Source: Mycobacterium malmoense (lineage in GTDB: Bacteria; Actinomycetota; Actinomycetes; Mycobacteriales; Mycobacteriaceae). From it: 64,000 bases of DNA. The stretch is from positions 5,146,001 through 5,210,000 of the forward strand of contig NZ_CP080999.1 of assembly GCF_019645855.1 (NCBI RefSeq), read 5' to 3'. This document shows positions 42,301 through 49,504 of the stretch, piece by piece. The notes under the pieces were generated by a model, which saw only the letters and a list, made by a program, of their open reading frames with translations, was not told the DNA's origin and did not search any database. The translations under genes and the position numbers were made by a program. Numbering within the stretch: the first letter of the stretch is position 1; each line of letters opens with the position of its first letter.

Positions 42301-42625
42301 GCTGGCCTTCCCCTGCCAACAGCCGATGCTGCACGTCAACGGCGTCACCGAGATCCCCAAGTTCCGCATCACCCCGGACTACTCGGCCAAGAAGATGGAC
42401 ACCGACACCTGGGAGGACGGCACCAACGGCGGCCTGCTCGGCATCACCGACCTGCTGCTGCGGGCCCACGTCATGTCCACGTACCTGTCTCGCGACTGGG
42501 GCCGTGACTGGGGGTCGCTGCGCAAGTTCGACACCCTGGTGAACGCCGAGCCCGCCCAACTCGACCTGGGCACCGCGACCCGCAGCGGGTGGTGGTCGCC
42601 CGGAGAGATTCGGATCAAGCCGTAG
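39368..42625 (+). CDS. embB: EmbB, arabinosyltransferase, main ethambutol target
   Basis: This 1085-aa GT-C enzyme. The catalytic DDx is in ANSSDDGYILGMARVADHAG. Met288 there equals M. tuberculosis Met306, the commonest ethambutol-resistance site, and is unmutated. Pro388 (NGLRPEPIIALG) stands where M. tuberculosis has Gly406, another resistance site, and matches the proline in EmbC and EmbA here. The N-terminus is shorter than the M. tuberculosis form (about 18 residues offset). It ends TRSGWWSPGEIRIKP. It starts inside the embA stop (ATGA). Confidence 0.97.
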   Translation: MSVVDEKAPTAQREARNGVRVTRWVATIAGLIGFVLSVATPLLPVVQTTAMLNWPQGGQLNNVTAPLISLTPVDMTATVPCSAVRDLPPEGGVVLSTAPKKGKDAALNALFVVVNGQRVDVTDRNVVIVSVPRSQAAGGAGAPGCSSIEITSTRAGTFATFVGLTDPAGNPVRGGYPDPNLRPQIVGVFTDLTGPAPPELRLSATIDTRFSTTPTTLKLLAMVGAIVSTIVALVALWRLDQLDGRRMHRLIPTRWRKFTLVDATVIFGFLLWHVIGANSSDDGYILGMARVADHAGYMSNYFRWFGSPEDPFGWYYNLLALMTHVSDDSLWMRLPDLVAGLVCWLLLSREVLPRLGPAVTASKAANWAAGMVLLTAWMPFDNGLRPEPIIALGSLVTWVLIERSMCCSRLTPAALAIVTAAFTLGVQPTGLIAVAALVAGGRPVLRILVHRHRLVGTWPLVAPLLAAGSVILTVVFADQTLRAVLEATRIRNEIGPSQAWYTENLRYYYLILPTVDGSLSRRFGFLITALCLFTAMFIMLRRKRIPGVARGPAWRLMGVIFATMFFLMFTPTKWVHHFGLFAAVGAAMAALTTVLVSPKVLRWSRNRMAFLAALLFLMALCFATTNGWWYVSSYGVPFNSTMPKIGGITISTIFFVLFAIAALYAVWLHFASRDHGEGRLARAATVSFWAPVPIAAGFMALVFVASMVAGIVRQYPTYSNGWANLREFAGGCGLADDVLVEPDSNAGYMAPLKTGEPGDYGPLGPLGGVGPVGFTPNGVPEHTVAEAVRMTPNQPGTDYDWDAPTKLAAPGINGSLVPLPYGLDPGRVPLAGSYTTGPQQQSRLTSAWYRLPRPDDGHPLVVVTAAGKIAGNSVLHQHTNGQTVVLEYGKPGPGADIVPAGRLVPYDLYGEQPKVWRNLRFARSQMPADATAVRVVAEDLSLTPEDWIAVTPPRVPELRSLQEYVGSSQPVLLDWAVGLAFPCQQPMLHVNGVTEIPKFRITPDYSAKKMDTDTWEDGTNGGLLGITDLLLRAHVMSTYLSRDWGRDWGSLRKFDTLVNAEPAQLDLGTATRSGWWSPGEIRIKP

Positions 42626-42799
42626 CCAAGGGCGTACAAACGAATTCTTAAATCCCGTCGGCATTAATTCGTCAGCGGTCGAATACCCGCCGAAATTTAC
42701 GTTCGAGTAATTCCGCGCCAAAGGTTTAATTCCGGGAACCGCGGGTCAATACTTATTTCCCCTGGGGGGCAACTAAACAGGAACGCAAAAGGTGGCCCG

Positions 42800-43306
42800 A
42801 TGCACACACTGGCCCGCTTGGGGACGCACGCGGCAACGCTCACTTTGGTGATCACCCCGGCGGCGACATTCGAAATCGTCAGGGGCGCCGCCGAGGGCGC
42901 CACGACGGTGGTTCTGGATGGCGATCTCCGACGTTGCGATTTCAGCCTGGTGACCACCGCGCCCATGGTGCCGCGCCCGGGGCTCGGCACCGGATCGGCC
43001 CTCATACACACCACCGGCTCAACGGCGATCGCGGAGGTGCACCTGGTCGACGCGCCCGAGCCGGGCGCTCATTTCGACGTCGGCCTGATCCAGGAACCCC
43101 GGCCGGCGTCGGCCACCTGTGGTCCCGGGGATCCGGGCACCGCCTTTATGGGAATGGACACCGACGCGGCCGGAAGCGCAACGGTGACCATTCAAGACAC
43201 CATTCGGCCGGGCACGACGGGCGTCTGGGTGATTGTCGAGCGCCCGAACGCAAACTCCCAAAACCCGGCCGAGTTCTACACGTCGGAATTTGTGGTGCCG
43301 GTATAG
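42800..43306 (+). CDS. Hypothetical exported protein (168 aa)
   Basis: AAAGGTGG precedes the ATG at 42800. The N-terminus (MHTLARLGTHAATLTLVITPAA) may be a weak export signal. The remainder is predicted to be beta-rich (STAIAEVHLVDAPEPGAHFDVGLIQ, AGSATVTIQDTIRPGTTGVWVIVE, YTSEFVVPV), like a single beta-sandwich domain, with two cysteines (RRCDFS and ATCGPG) that could pair. No family recognised. A 174-base A+T-rich gap separates it from embB. It has no counterpart in the M. tuberculosis embB-fadE35 interval. Confidence 0.6.
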   Translation: MHTLARLGTHAATLTLVITPAATFEIVRGAAEGATTVVLDGDLRRCDFSLVTTAPMVPRPGLGTGSALIHTTGSTAIAEVHLVDAPEPGAHFDVGLIQEPRPASATCGPGDPGTAFMGMDTDAAGSATVTIQDTIRPGTTGVWVIVERPNANSQNPAEFYTSEFVVPV

Positions 43307-43492
43307 CTCACGTGGCCGCGCCGATCCGCCGCGGCTCCGCGCTGGGAGAGGGCCAGAGGTCACGGGAGGCCCGCCGCCGACATCGGGACGAACGCCCCGA
43401 ACGGACGGGACTTCAGTCCCTATCTCGACGCTGCGGTCGAATGGTCCGATACAAAGGATCCAGACCAACCGGCGTCAGATGGAGGCACGACA

Positions 43493-43960
43493 ATGGACGC
43501 TTCACCACAGCCGCAGACCACGACACGCATGTTCGCCCGCGTGCTCGGTCCCTTCCTCGTCATTGTCGACGTCACGGCCGTGGCGCGCGCCTCGGACATG
43601 CAATCGCTGCTTTCGCAGTTCGAGGCGAATTCGCTGTGGACCTGGGTGGCCGGCGCCTTTGTGCTGATCTTCGGTCTTATCATCGTCGCCCTCCACCAGT
43701 ACTGGCGCGGCGCCGCGGCCATCATCGTGTCCGTGCTGGGCTGGTTGGTCACGCTGCGCGGGCTGCTCCTCTTCGCCTTTCCCCAGGCTTTCGTTTCGGT
43801 GGCCAACAACATGATCGGCGCGCAGGGCTGGTGGGTGACGCTGTGCATCGTCTTCGCACTGGTCGGGCTGTATCTGACCTATGTCGGCTGGGGCCCGGCG
43901 CCCAGCCGCCCGACATCACAAGCGGCAACGGCGACTCCGGACCTTCCGCGGGCCGCGTGA
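43493..43960 (+). CDS. Hypothetical four-helix membrane protein (155 aa)
   Basis: This product has four hydrophobic segments (about residues 14-31, 51-68, 73-96, 113-133), short loops and a Pro/Thr/Ala-rich cytoplasmic tail. An Arg-Thr-rich N-terminus precedes the first helix. No conserved catalytic residues are evident. It may belong to a general integral-membrane family of unknown function. It is followed 16 bases later by an FHA-domain gene in the same direction, so the two are probably co-expressed. ATG start at 43493, without a convincing ribosome-binding site. Confidence 0.6.
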   Translation: MDASPQPQTTTRMFARVLGPFLVIVDVTAVARASDMQSLLSQFEANSLWTWVAGAFVLIFGLIIVALHQYWRGAAAIIVSVLGWLVTLRGLLLFAFPQAFVSVANNMIGAQGWWVTLCIVFALVGLYLTYVGWGPAPSRPTSQAATATPDLPRAA

Positions 43961-43976
43961 CTGAGCGCGTATCGGC

Positions 43977-44438
43977 ATGACGGCGACACCGTCGAAGGGC
44001 AAGCGCGCGAGGCATCAAGCGCCCGACGAAAGCACCAGGGAGATTCCCTCCCCTTTGCACGCCGACGGGCGTGGCGAGTTCGACACGTCAGCGGCCGTCA
44101 CCGACGCGGCGGTGGAGGATATCGCAGCGTTAGCCCGCGGCACGGGCATGCTGGTCGTCAAGCGGGGCCCCAACGCCGGGTCGCGGTTTCTCTTGGATCA
44201 GCCGGTGATATCGGCCGGCCGGCATCCGGCCAGCGACATCTTCCTCGACGACATCACCGTCAGCCGCAGGCACGCCGAATTCCGAAGGGAGAACGACAGA
44301 TTCCGTGTCGTCGACCTGGGCAGCCTGAACAACACCTACGTTAACCGCGAACCCGTCGACTCGGCGGTGCTGGCCAACGGCGACGAGATCCAGATTGGCA
44401 ACTTCCGTCTGGTCTTCGTCGACGGGGCGGCGCTGTAA
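43977..44438 (+). CDS. GarA-like FHA-domain protein without the phosphorylation motif
   Basis: 153 aa. The C-terminal about 95 residues are a close copy of the GarA FHA domain: LVVKRGPNAGSRFLLDQPV, SAGRHPASDIFLDDITVSRRH and NTYVNREPVDSAVLANGDE. FHA residues for phosphothreonine binding (Arg in AGRHP, Ser-Arg-Arg-His) are kept. The N-terminal 50 residues are unrelated to GarA and lack its ETTS threonines, the sites of PknB/PknG phosphorylation. It may therefore bind phosphorylated partners constitutively without the auto-inhibitory switch. It is a paralogue of, not a replacement for, the chromosomal garA. Confidence 0.82.
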   Translation: MTATPSKGKRARHQAPDESTREIPSPLHADGRGEFDTSAAVTDAAVEDIAALARGTGMLVVKRGPNAGSRFLLDQPVISAGRHPASDIFLDDITVSRRHAEFRRENDRFRVVDLGSLNNTYVNREPVDSAVLANGDEIQIGNFRLVFVDGAAL

Positions 44439-44475
44439 GCACCGGGCGCTCTTCCACCCGGCGTTTCGGCTGTAA

Positions 44476-44481
44476 TACCGT
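44476..44481 (+). promoter_or_regulatory. -10 element for leaderless fadE35
   Basis: TACCGT ends 6 bases before the ATG at 44488. No ribosome-binding site is present. Confidence 0.5.
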
Positions 44482-44487
44482 CGCGGC

Positions 44488-46263
44488 ATGAGTGAGCACG
44501 CCGCAGACGCCGACCAGAGGCCGCCCTTCTCCACCCCGGAGAAGTCGCGGCGCTATCAAACGGAGAATTACCGGGGCGCCGTGGGTCTCAATTGGTACCT
44601 CACCGATCCGACGCTGCGGCTCACCATGGCCTATTACCTGCAGCCCGACGAGTTGGAGTTCGCCGAGCGGCATTTGACGCGCATCGGCGAGCTGATGGGC
44701 GGCCCGGTGGCCCGGTGGGCCGAGGAGACGGACCGCAACCCGCCCCGGCTGGAGCGCTACGACCGGTGGGGACATGATGTCAGCCAGGTCGTCATGCCCG
44801 AGTCGTTCACGCAGTCCAAGCGCGCGGTCCTGGATGCCCAGCGGACGCTGCGGGACGAGGCGCGAGCCGCCAAGGTGAGCTCCGGGCTGGCGTTGTTCGC
44901 GTCCAACTATCTGCTCAACCAGGCCGACATCGGGATGGGTTGCGCGCTCGGCACGGGCGGTGGCATGGTCCAGTCGCTGGTGGCCACCTACGCACCGGCC
45001 GACGTGCGGGAGCACGTGCTGGCCAAATTCGCCTCCGGCGAGTGGGCGGGCGAGACGGCGCAGCTGCTGACGGAACGCGCCGGCGGCTCCGACCTGGGCG
45101 CGCTCGAGACGACGGCTCGACGCTCGGGCGACGCGTGGATTCTCAACGGCTTCAAGTGGTTTGCGTCCAACTGCGCCGGGGAGGCGTTCGTCGTGCTGGC
45201 CAAACCGGAGGGCGCTCCCGACTCCACGCGCGGCGTCGCCAATTTCCTCGTGCTGCGCACCCGGCGCGACGGTTCGCGCAACGGCGTTCGGGTGCGGCGC
45301 TTGAAGGACAAGCTCGGCACCCGCTCGGTGGCCTCCGGCGAGGTCGAGCTCGTCGACGCCGAGGCGTTCCTGCTCTCGGGCGAAGCGAGCGGCCGGTCGG
45401 ACGGCAAGGGGCTGGGCCGCATGATGGAGCTGACCAACGCCGCGCGGCTCGGCATCGCCCTGTTCGGGCTCGGCAACGCGCGTCGCGCCCTGGTCGAGTC
45501 ACTCTGCTACGCGCGGCAGCGGGAGGCGTTCGGCGGGCCGCTCATCGACAAGCCGCTGATGCGGCGCAAGCTCGCCGAGATGATCGTCGACGTCGAGGCC
45601 GCGCAGGCGCTGGTTTTCGACGGCACCGGAGCCACCAACCACCGCCAGCCCCGCAGCTTGCGGCAACGCATCGCGGTGCCCGTCACCAAGCTCAAGGTGT
45701 GCCGGTTGGGGATCACCGCGGCCTCGGACGCGATCGAGATTCACGGCGGCAACGGCTACATCGAAACCTGGCCGGTGGCAAGGCTTTTGCGCGACGCACA
45801 GGTGAACACCATTTGGGAGGGCCCCGACAACATCCTCTGCCTGGACGTGCGGCGCGGCATCGAGCAGAGCCGCGCGCACGAGACGCTGTTGGCGCGGCTG
45901 CGTGACGCGGTATCCGTCTCCGACGACGGCGGTGATGGTGGGACGACCACCCGCTTGGTGGCTCGCCGCGTCGAGGATCTCGACGCGGCGATCACCGCCT
46001 GGGCCAAACTCGATCGCGGCGTGGCCGAGGCGCGGCTGTTCCCGCTGGCGCAGTTCATGGGCGACGTCTACGCCGGGGCGTTGCTGTGTGAGCAGGCCGC
46101 GTGGGAGCGGGCCACCCGCGGCGGTGACCGCAAGGCCCTCGTCGCCCGGCTCTACGCGCAGCGGTATCTCGCCGACCCGGGGCCGCTGCGCGGCATCGAC
46201 GCCGAGCCCGACGAGGCGCTGGAGCGTTTCGACGAGCTGGTCGACGGCGCATTCACGCCGTGA
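44488..46263 (+). CDS. fadE35: FadE35, acyl-CoA dehydrogenase
   Basis: This 591-aa acyl-CoA dehydrogenase of the large AidB-like class corresponds to Rv3797. FAD-binding segments: AQLLTERAGGSDLGALET, WFASNCAGEAFVVLA, RQREAFGGPLIDKPLMRRKLAEM and IEIHGGNGYIETWPVARLLRDAQVNTIWEGPDNI. The C-terminal extension of about 130 residues is helical. The substrate is unknown. The AidB-like features (long N-terminus, WEGpdNI motif) are also found in enzymes of unusual or damaged substrates. Its position next to mycolate genes is conserved. Confidence 0.92.
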   Translation: MSEHAADADQRPPFSTPEKSRRYQTENYRGAVGLNWYLTDPTLRLTMAYYLQPDELEFAERHLTRIGELMGGPVARWAEETDRNPPRLERYDRWGHDVSQVVMPESFTQSKRAVLDAQRTLRDEARAAKVSSGLALFASNYLLNQADIGMGCALGTGGGMVQSLVATYAPADVREHVLAKFASGEWAGETAQLLTERAGGSDLGALETTARRSGDAWILNGFKWFASNCAGEAFVVLAKPEGAPDSTRGVANFLVLRTRRDGSRNGVRVRRLKDKLGTRSVASGEVELVDAEAFLLSGEASGRSDGKGLGRMMELTNAARLGIALFGLGNARRALVESLCYARQREAFGGPLIDKPLMRRKLAEMIVDVEAAQALVFDGTGATNHRQPRSLRQRIAVPVTKLKVCRLGITAASDAIEIHGGNGYIETWPVARLLRDAQVNTIWEGPDNILCLDVRRGIEQSRAHETLLARLRDAVSVSDDGGDGGTTTRLVARRVEDLDAAITAWAKLDRGVAEARLFPLAQFMGDVYAGALLCEQAAWERATRGGDRKALVARLYAQRYLADPGPLRGIDAEPDEALERFDELVDGAFTP

Positions 46264-46264
46264 C

Positions 46265-46311
46265 TGTGAACTGGCCGACGCCGCCAGCCGTGTCGCGTCG
46301 TCAGGTTCACA
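46265..46311. terminator. Imperfect hairpin between fadE35 and the convergent gene
   Basis: TGTGAAC (46265-46271) pairs with GTTCACA (46305-46311), with partial pairing inside (CCGACG / CGTCG). It uses the same TGTGAAC...GTTCACA outer motif as the array at 11442-11569. Confidence 0.5.
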
Positions 46312-47071
46312 CTCGGCGAGCGCGCGAGTGCGTCGCCGTGAGGCGGTAGAGGATGGGTTGTGCGGCAATATTGTTGGCCGCGAAGGTGGCGAGGACAAAC
46401 CGCCGGAACGACGGTCGCAGGGCCAGCTGCGGGAGGAACGTTCGCCAATGCGGCCAGCTGGCGTGGTTGACGATCCCGTAGTCTGCGCGCTCGCCGTCCA
46501 AGGGCGCCATCACCTCCGAGTCTGGCAGGGCCGTGTTCTGGACAAACCAGCCGGCGGTGTATTCCCAGACGGGTATGAGTCGCCTCGGGTCGTCGGCGTA
46601 GAAGTAGTTGAAAAGGAAAACCGACGAGCGGTTGGGCCTGACGTCGGCGATACGGCGGACGTTTCGCGCGGCAACCTCGTAGGTATCGAGGGCCGTCGCG
46701 CCCATCTCGGCCCGCAGCCGCCGGTAGAGGGGATTATCACGCAGGGCCAATGCGCCGGCGGGGTCGGCGGTCCGGACGAGCAACACCACGTCGAATCGGG
46801 CGGGCCTGATCGCCCGGCGGCGCAGCAGCTCATGACCCATGCCCGGCGCCACCAGCCGTGCGACGAATAAGTCAGCGGCAATCACCGTGTTTACACCGGC
46901 CAGCTCGGCCAGCTTCGGCGTGATCGATTCGATCAAAACCCGCTTACCGCGACCGCCGGGCAAAAACGGCGGCCGGCGTTGGGTTCTTGCGGCCAGCAGC
47001 AGATAACCGGCGTCGGTGGGTGGCTTTAACGGCGCCCGCGGGCCTTCACCACGTGGTAGCTCGATGTCCAT
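46307..47071 (-). CDS. Conserved hypothetical protein (254 aa), divergent from a TetR gene
   Basis: I do not recognise the family. The protein is soluble, without signal or helices long enough for membranes. It has a basic N-terminal segment (ARTQRRPPFLPGGRGKR), an aromatic, acidic stretch FLFNYFYADDPRRLIPVWEYTAGWF and the segment YGIVNHASWPHW, which together suggest an enzyme or a ligand-binding alpha+beta fold similar to EthD/Dabb domains (guess only). It is transcribed away from the TetR gene, so the regulator probably controls it. Confidence 0.6.
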   Translation of the reverse strand: MDIELPRGEGPRAPLKPPTDAGYLLLAARTQRRPPFLPGGRGKRVLIESITPKLAELAGVNTVIAADLFVARLVAPGMGHELLRRRAIRPARFDVVLLVRTADPAGALALRDNPLYRRLRAEMGATALDTYEVAARNVRRIADVRPNRSSVFLFNYFYADDPRRLIPVWEYTAGWFVQNTALPDSEVMAPLDGERADYGIVNHASWPHWRTFLPQLALRPSFRRFVLATFAANNIAAQPILYRLTATHSRARRV

Positions 47072-47113
47072 GGTCGTCCCCGATTCGCTGGCATGCAGCG
47101 ATGCTTTGGCATT

Positions 47114-47173
47114 AATTCAACAGTGACGAATTAAGCCTATCCGGCTGGGCGCTAGAATTCAACAGTGAAGAAT
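47114..47173. promoter_or_regulatory. Duplicated TetR operator
   Basis: Two 18-bp copies (47114-47131 and 47156-47173) share AATTCAACAGTGA and end GAAT, differing by one base (C/A). Each has the dyad ends ATTC/GAAT. Their centres are 42 bp apart, four helical turns. The second spans the GTG start and the start site of the TetR gene. TAGAAT at 47153-47158 is a -10 element 6 bases upstream of that GTG, so the message is leaderless and occupied operator would block it. Confidence 0.75.
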
Positions 47174-47803
47174 AAGCGTCGGGGGCGCGGCCGCCCCGCG
47201 CGGCATGTCGGGCAGCCCGACACCCGCACGCAAATCTTGGACGCCGCCCGCGCACAATTCATTGAGGTTGGGTACCGGGCCGCGACGGTGCGTGCCATCG
47301 CCGCACAGGCCGGCGTGGACCCGGCGCTGATCAACTATTTCTTTGGATCGAAGCAGCGCTTGTTCGGCGAGGCGTTGGCGTTGCGTGCCAATCCCGTCGA
47401 AATCATCGCCGGGCAGATCGATGGCCCTCTCGACGAGCTACCACGACGGCTCTTAACGGTCTTGTTGGAAACCTGGGATCAGCCGGAGAACCGGCCCACG
47501 CTGCTGGCGATCGCGCAGGCCGGCGCCGGACCGGACAGCTCGGCGCTCACGCGCGGTTTCGTCGAAGAAGCGCTGGCGGCCCCGATCACCGAACGACTCC
47601 AGCACGAAGGTGTACCCCCCGGCGATGCGCGGTTGTGCACCGCGCTGCTCATCACCCAGCTCGTCGGGGTGATCTATGCGCGTTACGTCCTCGCGGTCGA
47701 TCCCGTCGCGGCAATCCCACGACACGCATTCATCGACCGCTTCACACCCGCCCTCAACGCCGCTGTCCGTTCCTGCCTCGGCCAGCGGCAGAGCAGCGGA
47801 TGA
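47165..47803 (+). CDS. TetR-family regulator
   Basis: This 212-aa protein has a TetR N-terminal domain: TRTQILDAARAQFIEVGYRAATVRAIAAQAGVDPALINYFFGSKQRLFGEALA carries the helix-turn-helix. The all-helical C-terminal ligand domain is of the TetR_C_33/AcrR-like type (DQPENRPTLLAIAQAGAG). The basic N-terminal arm (KNKRRGRGRPARH) could reach into the minor groove. It starts at GTG 47165, without a ribosome-binding site, consistent with the leaderless promoter described above. It ends just before a long hairpin shared with accD4. Confidence 0.9.
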   Translation: MKNKRRGRGRPARHVGQPDTRTQILDAARAQFIEVGYRAATVRAIAAQAGVDPALINYFFGSKQRLFGEALALRANPVEIIAGQIDGPLDELPRRLLTVLLETWDQPENRPTLLAIAQAGAGPDSSALTRGFVEEALAAPITERLQHEGVPPGDARLCTALLITQLVGVIYARYVLAVDPVAAIPRHAFIDRFTPALNAAVRSCLGQRQSSG

Positions 47804-47830
47804 GGGGCGTTTGGGCCGCCGCGTTCACTG

Positions 47831-47890
47831 GCGAGCAGACGCAGAATCGCCCAATTCGTACCGAATTTGGGCGATTTTGCGTCTGCTCGC
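47831..47890. terminator. Long bidirectional hairpin between TetR gene and accD4
   Basis: Arms GCGAGCAGACGCA...GAATCGCCCAA (left) and the complementary right arm to 47890 pair over about 27 bases with one G/A mismatch and one bulged base. The loop is short. It separates converging transcripts. Like the other long hairpins in this window it has no T-run. Confidence 0.8.
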
Positions 47891-47898
47891 GGTAGGAA

Positions 47899-49497
47899 CT
47901 AGAGCGGTAGCAGGCTGTGCTTGCGGCCGACGCGGTGCCACAGTTGCTTGTCCCGCAGCAGGTGCAGCGACTTGCGGATCAGCAGCCTGGTGTCATGCGG
48001 GTCGATGACCGCGTCGATGAACCCCCGCTCGGCGGCGATCCACGGGATCGCCATGTTGAGGTTGTAGCCCTCAATGAAGTCCTTCTTAATCGCCTGAGCC
48101 TCAGGCGTGGTGGGGTCGGGGAACCGCTTCATTAGCAGCTGCGCGGCGCCCTCGGCGCCGATCACCGCGATGCGCGCGGTGGGCCAGGCGAAGTTGAAGT
48201 CGGCGGTCAACTGCCGAGAACCCATCACCGCGTAGGCGCCACCGTAGGACTTGCGGATCGTGATCGTCACCTTCGGCACGTCGGCCTCGACGATCGCGGA
48301 CAGGAACCGGCCGCCGCGCTTGATGATGCCGTTCTTCTCCTGCTCGGCCCCCGGCAGGAATCCGGGCGTGTCCACCACGAAGACCAGCGGGAGCTCGAAC
48401 ATGTCGCAGAACCGGATGAAGCGGGTTGCCTTGTCGGAGGCCTCGTTGTCGATCGACCCCGACAGGTGCATGGGCTGGTTCGCCACGACACCGACCGGGC
48501 GCCCGTCGACCCGGGCGAACCCGGTGATGATCGCCGGCCCGCCTTGCGGGGCGACGTCGAGGAAGTCGCCGTCGTCGAAGATCCGCAGCAGGATTTCGTG
48601 CATGTCGTAGGCCGTGTTGTCGGAATCCGGCACGATCGAGTCGAGTTCCAGGTCGGTCGGCGTGATCTCCGGCTCCAGTCCGGGATTGACGATCGGCGGT
48701 TTGTCGAAGATGTTGGACGGCAGGAACGACAGGAAGTCACGGACGTACTGGAACGCCTCCACCTCGGAATCCACCACCTGGTGGATGTTGCCGTAGCGGG
48801 CCTGGGCGTCCGCGCCGCCCAACTCGTCAAGGGTCACCTCTTCGCCGGTGACCTCCTGGATCACATCGGGCCCGGTGACGAAGAAGTAGCCCTGATCGCG
48901 CACCGCAACAAGCAGGTCGTCCTGGATCGGCGAATAGACGGCTCCCCCGGCACATTTGCCGAAAATCAGGGAGATCTGCGGCACGATTCCGGACAACAGT
49001 TCGTGGCGACGGCCCAGCTCGGCGTACCACGCCAGTGAGGTGACCGCGTCCTGGATGCGGGCGCCGCCCGAGTCCTGGATCCCGATGATCGGGCAGCCGG
49101 CCATCGCGCACCACTCCATCAGCCGGGCCACCTTGCGGCCGAACATTTCGCCGACGGTGCCCTGGAACACGGTCTGGTCGTGGGAGAACACCCCGACCGG
49201 CCGGCCGTCGATCATGCCGTGGCCGGTGACGCACCCGTCGCCGTAGAGCGCGTTGGGGTCGTTCGGGGTCTTGGCCAGCGCCCCGACTTCGAGGAACGTG
49301 CCGGGATCCAACAGCGCGTGGATGCGGGCGCGGGCGCTCGGGATCCCCTTCTTCTCGCGCTTGGCGACGGCTTTCTCACCGCCGGGTTCCTTGGCCAACT
49401 CGAGGCGAGCGTGCAGCTCGGCCAGCTTCTCGGCGGTGCTGTGCTGAACGGGCGCCGGCCCCGAAGCTGGCCCCGCAGCTGGCAGGGTCTCCGTCAC
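47899..49497 (-). CDS. accD4: AccD4, acyl-CoA carboxylase beta subunit for mycolate condensation
   Basis: This 532-aa carboxyltransferase carboxylates the long alpha-branch acyl-CoA so that Pks13 can condense it with meromycolate. Two ClpP/crotonase-type halves contain DSGGARIQDAVTSLAWYAE and GGAVYSPIQDDLL (N-half), and VVDTPGFLPGAEQEKNGIIKRGGR and KSYGGAYAVMGSRQL (C-half). The N-terminal 20 residues are Ala/Pro-rich and about ten residues longer than in M. tuberculosis. It begins 7 bases after the pks13 stop, last gene of the fadD32-pks13-accD4 operon. Confidence 0.96.
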   Translation of the reverse strand: MTETLPAAGPASGPAPVQHSTAEKLAELHARLELAKEPGGEKAVAKREKKGIPSARARIHALLDPGTFLEVGALAKTPNDPNALYGDGCVTGHGMIDGRPVGVFSHDQTVFQGTVGEMFGRKVARLMEWCAMAGCPIIGIQDSGGARIQDAVTSLAWYAELGRRHELLSGIVPQISLIFGKCAGGAVYSPIQDDLLVAVRDQGYFFVTGPDVIQEVTGEEVTLDELGGADAQARYGNIHQVVDSEVEAFQYVRDFLSFLPSNIFDKPPIVNPGLEPEITPTDLELDSIVPDSDNTAYDMHEILLRIFDDGDFLDVAPQGGPAIITGFARVDGRPVGVVANQPMHLSGSIDNEASDKATRFIRFCDMFELPLVFVVDTPGFLPGAEQEKNGIIKRGGRFLSAIVEADVPKVTITIRKSYGGAYAVMGSRQLTADFNFAWPTARIAVIGAEGAAQLLMKRFPDPTTPEAQAIKKDFIEGYNLNMAIPWIAAERGFIDAVIDPHDTRLLIRKSLHLLRDKQLWHRVGRKHSLLPL

Positions 49498-49504
49498 TAC
49501 TTGC

